From Synergistaceae bacterium (GTDB lineage Bacteria; Synergistota; Synergistia; Synergistales; Aminobacteriaceae), in contig JAAYLU010000104.1 in the NCBI GenBank assembly GCA_012521675.1, positions 1-35,346 of the forward strand: a stretch of 35,346 bases of DNA, given 5' to 3'. Under the pieces are notes generated by a model. It made no database searches. It was not told the DNA's origin and worked only from the letters and a program-made list of their open reading frames with translations. Made by a program: the position numbers and the translations under genes. Every line of letters starts with the position of its first letter. Within the stretch, counting starts at the first letter, position 1. Of this stretch, positions 1 through 6,881 are shown piece after piece.

Positions 1-180
1 CCGAACGGGCGGTTTTTCCGTTCGTGTCGATCGCTTATCCCGAGGAGTCGGAGACGACGAGGGGCAAGCAGGCGACCGGCGAAGCGAAGCGAGCCTAGTC
101 GATCGTTTATGCGGCATGCCCCTGACCGCGAAGCAGGCGACCGGCGACCGGCGAAGCGAATGGGCGTTTTTTCGTTCGCG
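1..180. repeat. Degenerate GC-rich intergenic repeats
   Basis: No gene is visible here. The string AAGCAGGCGACCGGCGAAGC occurs at 66-85, and again from 131 with an internal tandem duplication of GGCGACC. A second pair is GTCGATCGCTTAT (27-39) and GTCGATCGTTTAT (99-111). The blocks GGGCGGTTTTTCCGTTCG (7-24) and GGGCGTTTTTTCGTTCG (162-178) also resemble each other. Together they look like two to three decayed copies of one unit of roughly 100-150 bases, cut by the window edge. Whether the unit recurs elsewhere in the genome cannot be seen. Confidence 0.5.
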
Positions 181-232
181 TATCTCCGGTCTTGTTCCGA
201 GGGACTGAGCGGTATAAGCCAGTAGAACCAGG

Positions 233-261
233 AGGGACGCCCGTTCGGGCGTCCCTTTTTT
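233..261 (+). terminator. Rho-independent terminator
   Basis: A perfect 10-bp stem (AGGGACGCCC at 233-242 with GGGCGTCCCT at 247-256) has a 4-base GTTC loop and runs into six T residues at 256-261. The T-run is only on the plus strand, so it ends a plus-strand transcript that begins before the window. The stretch 262-394 holds no clear gene. It carries an AT-rich patch around 302-323 (TTGAAA, TAAAAT) that may hold the promoter of the next gene, but no hexamer pair with normal spacing is present. Confidence 0.85.
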
Positions 262-394
262 CTCGGATGGCCGGACGAATGTCAAAAAATGGGCATCGTC
301 CTTGAAAATGAGTTAAAATAATGATCGTCCTCTTGGTTTGAAGGGGGAATATTGCTCCCTCGTTTTTTCGGCTTTCGAGAGAAAGAGAGGTAAT

Positions 395-2197
395 ATGCCG
401 ATGGTGAGCGAGAAGAATTCCGCCTCTGCGGACGTCGAATCATGCCGGTGGGAGAACATGTTCTTTTTCTGCGACGATCCGGTGCGTACTAAGCGCTATA
501 TCCAGATAATCGAGGCCGTCTTCGATAATACGGTCGAAGGCATCGTGATAACGGACGCTGACGGGACCATCCGCATGGTCAACTCGGCTTTCTCGGCCAT
601 CACCGGCTACTCGCCGGAGGAGGCGATTGGGAAGACCCCGAGGATCCTGAAGTCGAACCGCAACCCTCCCGAGTTCTACCAGGAGTTCTGGAGGCGACTG
701 TTGGAGGAGGGGCACTGGGAGGGGGAGATCTGGAACCGGAGGAAGAACGGCGAGGTCTATCCCGAGTGGATGGTGTGCACGGCGGTCTACGACGAGGACG
801 GGACGCCCGGACACTTCGTGTCCGTCTTCAACGACCTGTCGGAGGTGAAGTTCAAGGACGCCCAGATCGAGCTTCGCTCGAACTTCGACTTCCTCACCGG
901 CCTGCCGAACAAGGAGGTCTTCCAGAGCCGCCTCGAGGACGAGATCGCGAGAAGCGCCGACGGCGACAGGCGATTGGCCCTGCTCGTCTTCGATATAAAC
1001 AGATTCAAGAACATCAACGATACCTTGGGGCACTTCGCCGGAGACGTCCTGTTGAAGCAAGTCGGCGATTTTCTGTCGGAGTGCGCCGGGCCGACCGCGA
1101 TGGTCTCGCGCATAGGAGGCGACGATTTTCATATACTGGTGCCGGACGTAGGAGGCCCCGAGGATATCGCCGCCAGGGTGAAGAAGGTTCTCGGCTGCCT
1201 CCGCGAGCCGATGGAAGTCGAGGGGCACAGGCTGTTCATAAGCGCGAGCGTCGGGATCAGCCTCTTCCCGGACGACGGCTCGGACGTAGACGAACTGACC
1301 AAGCGGGCCGACATCGCCATGGGAAAGGCCAAGGAGAGCGGGATCAGCAGCTATAGGTTCTTCACCGACGAACTCGGGGTGAGCGCGTCGCTCAAGCTGA
1401 AGATCGAGAACGCGCTGCGCGAGGGACTGGAGAGGGACGAGTTCTACATGAACTACCAGCCAAAGTACTGCATCAGGCGAGGAGAGCTCTCCGGGGTGGA
1501 GGCGCTGCTGCGATGGGATGCCCCCGACGGACCGCATCCGCCGACGGATTTCATACCGCTGGCCGAGGAGACGGGGCTCATCCTTCCGCTGGGAGATACT
1601 GTTTTTCGCAAGGTGTTCGGCCAGATCGCCGGGTGGAGGAAAGAAGAAGTCTTCCTCGGAGAGGTGGCGGTCAACCTGTCGCCGCGCCAGTTCCACCAGG
1701 CGGGCCTGCTTAATAGAGTCAAGGCCCTGCTTGACGAGTACGGGGTTCCTCCGTCCGCGCTGGGCATAGAGGTAACAGAGTCGGGGATCATGGAGAACCT
1801 TATGGACTCGATCAAGGTCATGTCCGAGCTTAAGGAGCTGGGGATGACTATCTATATCGACGACTTCGGCACGGGATACTCGTCGTTGAACTACCTGAAG
1901 CGACTTCCCATAGATGCCTTGAAGATCGATAAGAGCTTCATCGACAACGTGCTTGAGGATGTCAACGACTCTGCGATCGTGAGAGCGGTCATCGGAATAG
2001 CGCGCTCACTGGGACTCAGGGTAGTGGCGGAGGGAGTCGAGACGAGAGAACAGCTTGAGTTCCTAAGGCAGAACGGGTGCGATGAGATCCAGGGTTACCT
2101 GTTGAGCAAGCCGCTTCCTCCCGAACGATTCGGCACGTTTCTTGAAAATGAAGTGCCCGATTTTTTCAGCCGAGCCGTCGGGAACACATACTGCTGA
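395..2197 (+). CDS. PAS-GGDEF-EAL protein, likely c-di-GMP phosphodiesterase
   Basis: Cytoplasmic c-di-GMP turnover protein of 600 residues with no membrane segment. Order: PAS sensor (about 40-150, ending in a PAC-like VSVFNDLSEVKFKD), GGDEF (about 160-325) and EAL (about 345-585). The cyclase signature reads GGDDF (241-245) instead of GGDEF, and the RxxD inhibitory site that usually precedes it is absent. The GGDEF half may therefore be weak or serve as a GTP-sensing module. The EAL half looks intact: EALLRW from 369, NLSPRQF, EVTES, IDDFGTGYSS, AEGVET and QGYLLSKPL. The net activity is inferred to be c-di-GMP hydrolysis. ATG at 395 was chosen because AGAGAGG sits just upstream; ATG at 401 is an alternative. 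The frame is open from a TTG at 338 that has no ribosome site. An HD-GYP gene follows after 44 bases. Confidence 0.9.
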   Translation: MPMVSEKNSASADVESCRWENMFFFCDDPVRTKRYIQIIEAVFDNTVEGIVITDADGTIRMVNSAFSAITGYSPEEAIGKTPRILKSNRNPPEFYQEFWRRLLEEGHWEGEIWNRRKNGEVYPEWMVCTAVYDEDGTPGHFVSVFNDLSEVKFKDAQIELRSNFDFLTGLPNKEVFQSRLEDEIARSADGDRRLALLVFDINRFKNINDTLGHFAGDVLLKQVGDFLSECAGPTAMVSRIGGDDFHILVPDVGGPEDIAARVKKVLGCLREPMEVEGHRLFISASVGISLFPDDGSDVDELTKRADIAMGKAKESGISSYRFFTDELGVSASLKLKIENALREGLERDEFYMNYQPKYCIRRGELSGVEALLRWDAPDGPHPPTDFIPLAEETGLILPLGDTVFRKVFGQIAGWRKEEVFLGEVAVNLSPRQFHQAGLLNRVKALLDEYGVPPSALGIEVTESGIMENLMDSIKVMSELKELGMTIYIDDFGTGYSSLNYLKRLPIDALKIDKSFIDNVLEDVNDSAIVRAVIGIARSLGLRVVAEGVETREQLEFLRQNGCDEIQGYLLSKPLPPERFGTFLENEVPDFFSRAVGNTYC

Positions 2198-2241
2198 GTT
2201 TTCCTCCGCTCGCGCGGTGGGAGGGCTCAAGGGGGATTTAG

Positions 2242-3405
2242 ATGAGGGTTTTGAAAAATGTGCCTATTTCGGATCTGCATATGTACAGGGGGCATGTCGT
2301 GGAGGACGTGGTATCTCCCTCCGGTTCCCTGCTTTTACCGAGCGGAGGCGACATACGGGAGCTGCTGCATTCAATGCCGTCAGCGGTCAAGAACCTATCC
2401 CAATGGGGTATCGAAACAGTTCTTCTCAGCGTGTCGTACAACATCTCCGAGGAGGACTTCAAGATAATCCTGGAGAACGTGAGGCCGAAGATCCGTGTGC
2501 TGGAGGCGGAGGTTGCGCACAAGACGATCGCCCAGGTCGACGAGGTGTACACGAGGATCACGGAGAACGGCACGCTGGGAGAAGGCGCTTATCACCTGGC
2601 CCAGCAGGCCGCCATTCTGTCGGAGGAGGTGTCCCGCACCCCGCAGATACTGCTGTGCCTGAGCAAAGTCAAGGACAGCGACGAGTACACGTTCGTCCAC
2701 TCTCTGAACGTCGCTCTTTTAAGCGGTTTCCTTGCGAGAAAACTGGAGCCGGACGACGGTGAGCTGGCCGCCGTGGTCACATACGGCGGCCTTCTTCACG
2801 ACCTCGGAAAGGCCAGGGTACCCCAGGGTGTACTGAACAAGCCCGGAAAGCTGACTTCCGAGGAGTACGAGATCATGAAGCAGCACTCGGCGCTCGGTTA
2901 CGAGGTGGCCAGAAACTCCGGCATCTCGGATACGAGAGTGCTTTCCGTCATCAGAAGCCATCACGAGAGGTGGAATGGAAGGGGCTACCCCGACGGCCTG
3001 AAGAGCAGGGATATCCCGCTTTTTGCGCGTTTGACGGCGGTCGCGGACGTCTTCGACGCCCTGACCGCGAAAAGGGTGTACAAGGAGCCCTCCACCAGCC
3101 GGGAGGCAGTGTCGTTGATGCTCAAATCCTCCGAGGGGGACTTCGACTGGGACATCGTTCGGCTGCTGCTGGTGTCAGTGGGGCTGTACCCGCCCGGAAC
3201 GATCGTCGAACTGTCCGACTACAGCACGGGCGTGGTTATCGCCTCGCAGAGCACGGACCTGATGCGACCGACGATCCACGTCTTCGCCGACAGGGAGGGG
3301 AAGAGAGTACCGCCCGAGGGCAGGCTGATAGACCTGTCCGCCCAGACCGAGCTCTACGTTCGCCGTACCCTGGACGACTTGGGCAAGGGGACCTCCTACC
3401 TGTAG
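2242..3405 (+). CDS. HD-GYP domain protein, likely c-di-GMP phosphodiesterase
   Basis: 387-residue protein with an N-terminal region of about 120 residues resembling the DUF3391-type lead domain of HD-GYP enzymes, then an HD-GYP domain (about 135-320). Metal-binding signatures are present: HDLGK (H186, D187), the KPGKLTSEEYEIMKQH helix, and HHERWNGRGYPDGL, which contains the GYP motif. The C-terminal segment (PPGTIVELSDYSTGVV) is the usual small tail of this family. HD-GYP enzymes hydrolyse c-di-GMP to pGpG or GMP. The start has a strong site, AAGGGGG, six bases upstream. No terminator separates it from the PAS-GGDEF-EAL gene, so the two are probably cotranscribed. The gene ends only 19 bases from the converging helicase, with no terminator hairpin between them. 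Confidence 0.9.
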   Translation: MRVLKNVPISDLHMYRGHVVEDVVSPSGSLLLPSGGDIRELLHSMPSAVKNLSQWGIETVLLSVSYNISEEDFKIILENVRPKIRVLEAEVAHKTIAQVDEVYTRITENGTLGEGAYHLAQQAAILSEEVSRTPQILLCLSKVKDSDEYTFVHSLNVALLSGFLARKLEPDDGELAAVVTYGGLLHDLGKARVPQGVLNKPGKLTSEEYEIMKQHSALGYEVARNSGISDTRVLSVIRSHHERWNGRGYPDGLKSRDIPLFARLTAVADVFDALTAKRVYKEPSTSREAVSLMLKSSEGDFDWDIVRLLLVSVGLYPPGTIVELSDYSTGVVIASQSTDLMRPTIHVFADREGKRVPPEGRLIDLSAQTELYVRRTLDDLGKGTSYL

Positions 3406-3424
3406 ATGTGCTGTCTCAGCCGGG

Positions 3425-5011
3425 TCAGGGTCTTCCCGAAGTTCGCTCTATCTCCCCTATTTTCTCCTCGAAGCCGTAGATGGTGGGATCGATCTCCTCG
3501 ACCGTACCGTTCAGCTCTTTCATAGACCTGAAGGAGTAGCCCTTGGGCATCCTGTTGGCGAACCTCTTCACCTTCAGGAGGGCCTGCAGGTAGTTCCGCT
3601 CGAAGGGCAGGATCGCCTGGGCGGCAAGCAGGGCGCTGGGGGTCTGCTCCGTGTGGAAAAGAAGGGCCATCTCGAGGTTCTCCTCGATATCCATCTCGTC
3701 GTACCATAGTGTGGCCAGTATCCTCCTGTAACGTTTTCTCTCCTGCTTTCTGACGATCTTGGATACGGCCCGGTCGATTCGCCTCATTCCGGAGCGGATC
3801 GAGGCAGCAACTGCTTTTTCGCCCTTCGTGGGCAGGGAGTATCGCGCGATGAACTCCGCCTCGACCTGCTCGAGCGTCTCCCTTCTGAGGAGCCTGCCGA
3901 AGGACGGCCTCAGTGAAACTTCCGCCCTCTCCGCAGGTGCCGCAAGAAGACCCCTGAAGACCTCTCCGGTGGAGAAGCCGCGCCTCTCGAAAGGGGAGTT
4001 CGCCAGCCACGTCGCGTAGCCGGGGTCGAAGAGCCCCTTTCTCCCCGCGCGCCCCGCCATTTGGAGAAATTCGTTCTTCGAGATAGGGGAGTCGGAGTGA
4101 TATCTGACCAGCTGGGCGAAAACAGCTGTCTCCGCCGGGAGGTTGACGCCGAGCGCAAGCGCGTTCGTGCCGCAGACGACATCCAGGATCCTCTCGCGGA
4201 AGGCGGCCTCGACCAGGATCTTCTCCTTCGGAAGCATCCCGCCGTGGTATATGCCGACGCCGTTGAACAGCGGCCGTTGAACCTTCGGCACTCCCAGGAT
4301 CCCGGCGAGCTCCTGCAGGCGTCGTTGACCTCGAGACGGTACCCGGTCCCTGCGGGCGGACACCTGGTAAGCCAGCTCGGTCGCGCCTTTTTGCGAGAAG
4401 AGAAAGACCAGCGCGTCCCTGACGGTGTCGATTTGCGCAGGTCGATCGGGGGTGAAAAGAAGCCTGGTCTCCCGTTTTTTATTCTTGAAAAGGAAGAAGT
4501 GGCGTCCTGTCACCATTTCAAGGTACCTTGCGACCGATTGTGCGCCGCCCAGGGTGGCTGACATCACCAGGATCGGGGTGGATTCGTCCGTGTTGCGAAT
4601 GCCGTCGATGTACGTCCGGGCCCGGTCCGGGTCGTCGAAGATGTAGTGAAACTCGTCCACGATAAGCATCTGGCCGGGAACCCGGGCGTACTTCAGCGAG
4701 TAGATCTCCTGGGTGCAGCAGATGATGGGCGCGCCCTCGTGTTTCTTGAAGTCCCCCGTCTCTATCCCGACGTCCAGCCCGAGCTTTCGGAGGTCCAGGT
4801 AACGTTCGTTGCTCAGCGCTTTGATCGGAGCGGTGAAGATAATTCGCCCTCCCCACGGGTGCACCGGGTCGCCGTCCGTGTCCATAATACCGGCCCACAT
4901 GTAAGCGACCAGCGTCTTTCCGGCGCCTGTCGGGGCGGAAAGAACGGCGCTCTTGCCGTTGATCGCCTTGTAAGCCTCCAGTTGCCAAGGGTAGAAGGAT
5001 ATGCGGGACAG
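3425..5011 (-). CDS. Ski2-like DEAD/DEAH-box helicase, start abnormal
   Basis: ATP-dependent superfamily 2 nucleic-acid helicase. Walker A SAPTGAGKT (about 25-33), motif Ia TAPIKALSNERY, a DEFH box (119-122), SAT (motif III), and motif VI QMAGRAGRKG (from 317) are all visible. DEFH and the RAGR motif place it among Ski2/Mtr4-like enzymes, close to the DUF3516-type bacterial group. RNA is the likely substrate by family analogy. The first in-frame ATG (4900) lies after Walker A and cannot be the true start. The frame is open back to a TGA at 5035-5033 but has no ATG, GTG or TTG. A 9-base anti-SD match, GAGGTGATC, precedes a CTG at 5011, used here as the provisional start. Alternatively an ATG at 5060 starts a 13-codon frame offset by one base that stops at 5019, so a single-base indel or frameshift would fuse them. 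Annotated function is safe; the start is not. Confidence 0.8.
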   Translation of the reverse strand: MSRISFYPWQLEAYKAINGKSAVLSAPTGAGKTLVAYMWAGIMDTDGDPVHPWGGRIIFTAPIKALSNERYLDLRKLGLDVGIETGDFKKHEGAPIICCTQEIYSLKYARVPGQMLIVDEFHYIFDDPDRARTYIDGIRNTDESTPILVMSATLGGAQSVARYLEMVTGRHFFLFKNKKRETRLLFTPDRPAQIDTVRDALVFLFSQKGATELAYQVSARRDRVPSRGQRRLQELAGILGVPKVQRPLFNGVGIYHGGMLPKEKILVEAAFRERILDVVCGTNALALGVNLPAETAVFAQLVRYHSDSPISKNEFLQMAGRAGRKGLFDPGYATWLANSPFERRGFSTGEVFRGLLAAPAERAEVSLRPSFGRLLRRETLEQVEAEFIARYSLPTKGEKAVAASIRSGMRRIDRAVSKIVRKQERKRYRRILATLWYDEMDIEENLEMALLFHTEQTPSALLAAQAILPFERNYLQALLKVKRFANRMPKGYSFRSMKELNGTVEEIDPTIYGFEEKIGEIERTSGRP

Positions 5012-5035
5012 GGTTGGATCACCTCTCGAAAGTCA

Positions 5036-5133
5036 GCTGAGCGTTAAATTTCGTTTTCATGATATCATAATCCGCGTTGAATCAACCGCCTCGACGCTCT
5101 TGTGCGACGAGACTGTGAAACGAGGTTGGGTCC
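5036..5133. promoter_or_regulatory. Divergent intergenic region with palindrome
   Basis: This short AT-richer gap separates the minus-strand helicase from the plus-strand phosphate transporter. It contains the perfect 10-bp palindrome ATGATATCAT at 5059-5068. A plus-strand -10-like CATAAT (5066-5071) and a minus-strand -10-like TATGAT overlap it, but neither has a convincing -35 at normal spacing. The gap most likely carries the start signals for both genes; the palindrome could be an operator or simply overlapping -10 elements. Confidence 0.35.
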
Positions 5134-6744
5134 GTGGGTTGGGATAAAGTTTTTCAGCTGTTCGGCGGCTTGGGGTTGTTCCTTTACGGGGTGAAGCTGA
5201 TGAGCGAGGCGCTGCAGAACATCGCGGGCGACAGGATGCGCCTCCTCATAGGGTCCTTGACGGAAACGCCGGTGCTGGGAGTGTTTGTCGGCGCTCTTGT
5301 CGCCATGCTGATCCAGAGCAGCAGCGGTACCACGGTGATGACGGTGAGCTTTGTCCATGCGGGTCTTATGTCGCTGAAACAGGCCGTGGCTGTCATAATG
5401 GGCGCGAATATCGGGACCACCGTGACGGCCCAGATCGTCGCCTTTAAGGTCGAGGGGTTCTCCCTCCCCATCCTCGGGCTCGGGGTTATCCTGCTGTTCT
5501 TCGGAAGGAGCAAGAGGTGGAGGTACGCGGGCAACGGCCTGATAGGATTTGGCCTTCTCTTCATGGGAATGCTGACGATGCAGGACTCGATGTCCTTCCT
5601 GCGGGATCGTGGGGATCTCTTCTCGGCCTTCAATGCCTCTCCGCTGCTGGGATTGTTTGCGGGGACCGCCGTGACGATGATAGTGCAGGCCAGCTCCGCG
5701 ACCATAGGCCTGACGATGGCGATGGCGGCACAAGGATTGCTGACCCTGGAGGCCGCCCTTCCGATCCTGCTGGGGGACAACATAGGCACGACCATCACCG
5801 CGGTGCTGGCCTCGATAGGCTCCAACCGCTCGGCTAAGCAGGCCGCCGCGGCGCATGTACTGTTCAACGTCGTCGGAGCGACGATATTCCTGGCGCTTCT
5901 GCCTGTGTATGGCTCGGTGGTCAGGTCGACCTCCGGCGATATCTCGAGACAGATAGCGAATGCCCACACGATCTTCAACGTGGGCAACACCCTTGTCTTC
6001 CTGCCCTTTGTCCCTCTTTTCGTCCGCATCATAAGACGCATCGTACCCGACAAGAAGGACGCTATGATCACAGGGCCGATCTACCTTGATAAAAAGCTCC
6101 TTGACGCCTCGCCCGCGGCCGCGGTCGGCGCCGTGAAGAAGGAGATATTGCACATGGGGGATATAGCCCGCTCCATGCTCGCGGACGTCCGGGCGGCCTA
6201 CACGGATGATGCCCATAAGATGATCGCGGAGGTCGCTCGCAAGGAGAAGGCCCTGAACGAGATCAACAGGGCCGTCTCCTCCTATGCGTACGAGATCTGG
6301 CAGTACGAGGTCTCCGATGACCTATCGACCGTGCTGGGGTCTTATGTAAACGGCACGGGCGACATAGAGAGGATCGGCGACCACGCCACCAACATGATGG
6401 AGCTGTACGAGTACAAGCGGGACAACGGGCTGGACTTCTCGCCAGTCGCCCGGGAGGAGTTCCGCGGGATGTTCGACCTGGTGGAGAGAGCCGTGCGACT
6501 GAGCCTGGAATCCCTGGATGAAGAGGATGTCTCGAAGGCAGAGGAGGTGGACGCCATCGAGGAGGAGGTCGATCTAAGGGAGAAAATGCTGCGCAAGAAC
6601 CACATCCTTCGCCTGAACAAGGGGGAGTGCACCCCGGCGGGCGGAGTCATATTCATAGATATCCTCAGCAACCTCGAGAGGGTGTGCGACCACGCGCACA
6701 ACATCTCCCTCATCTCTCTGGATATCTCGAGGCTGCACCGGTGA
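5134..6744 (+). CDS. Na+/phosphate cotransporter with PhoU-like domain
   Basis: Sodium-driven inorganic phosphate importer of the NptA/PF02690 family, 536 residues. The membrane half (about 1-310) shows the family's two inverted repeats, each with its substrate-binding signature: QSSSGTT (from 61) and QASSATI (from 185). Each is followed by a conserved stretch (GANIGTTVTA and GDNIGTTITA). The soluble C-terminal half (about 325-536) is PhoU-like, with ERIGDHATNM and a second ERVCDHAHN motif, as in many bacterial members. The GTG start is preceded by GAGGT at a spacing of seven. Some homologues are fed by a PhoB-type regulator, but no Pho box is evident here. It is probably monocistronic: a 137-base gap with its own promoter precedes the next gene. 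Confidence 0.92.
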   Translation: MGWDKVFQLFGGLGLFLYGVKLMSEALQNIAGDRMRLLIGSLTETPVLGVFVGALVAMLIQSSSGTTVMTVSFVHAGLMSLKQAVAVIMGANIGTTVTAQIVAFKVEGFSLPILGLGVILLFFGRSKRWRYAGNGLIGFGLLFMGMLTMQDSMSFLRDRGDLFSAFNASPLLGLFAGTAVTMIVQASSATIGLTMAMAAQGLLTLEAALPILLGDNIGTTITAVLASIGSNRSAKQAAAAHVLFNVVGATIFLALLPVYGSVVRSTSGDISRQIANAHTIFNVGNTLVFLPFVPLFVRIIRRIVPDKKDAMITGPIYLDKKLLDASPAAAVGAVKKEILHMGDIARSMLADVRAAYTDDAHKMIAEVARKEKALNEINRAVSSYAYEIWQYEVSDDLSTVLGSYVNGTGDIERIGDHATNMMELYEYKRDNGLDFSPVAREEFRGMFDLVERAVRLSLESLDEEDVSKAEEVDAIEEEVDLREKMLRKNHILRLNKGECTPAGGVIFIDILSNLERVCDHAHNISLISLDISRLHR

Positions 6745-6820
6745 TTCATCACGGCGTCTGTCTCGGAAATAACTGAAATGACGTAAAATATGTATTTAAA
6801 AGAAACATGGGGGCATGCTC

Positions 6821-6829
6821 TGATATAAT
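6821..6829 (+). promoter_or_regulatory. Extended -10 promoter for signalling operon
   Basis: TGATATAAT at 6821-6829 is a perfect extended -10 (TG, one base, TATAAT) in an AT-rich gap. No good -35 is visible about 17 bases upstream, as is common for extended -10 promoters. Transcription would begin near 6836, about 45 bases before the diguanylate cyclase start. Confidence 0.55.
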
Positions 6830-6881
6830 TAGCGGAAACGTTCACGGTGAACCGCGCCAATGATGACTGGAGGGTGCATTG

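Noticed and set aside
1-165. Possible CRISPR-like repeats
   Set aside because: Repeats are unequal, not regularly spaced, and there are no cas genes.
338-394. N-terminal extension of the PAS-GGDEF-EAL protein from TTG 338
   Set aside because: No ribosome site precedes it, while AGAGAGG precedes ATG 395.
5019-5060. prfB-type programmed frameshift in the helicase
   Set aside because: The in-frame TGA and nearby SD-like string superficially fit, but the CTT-TGA-C slippery site of prfB is absent, so no named mechanism is claimed.
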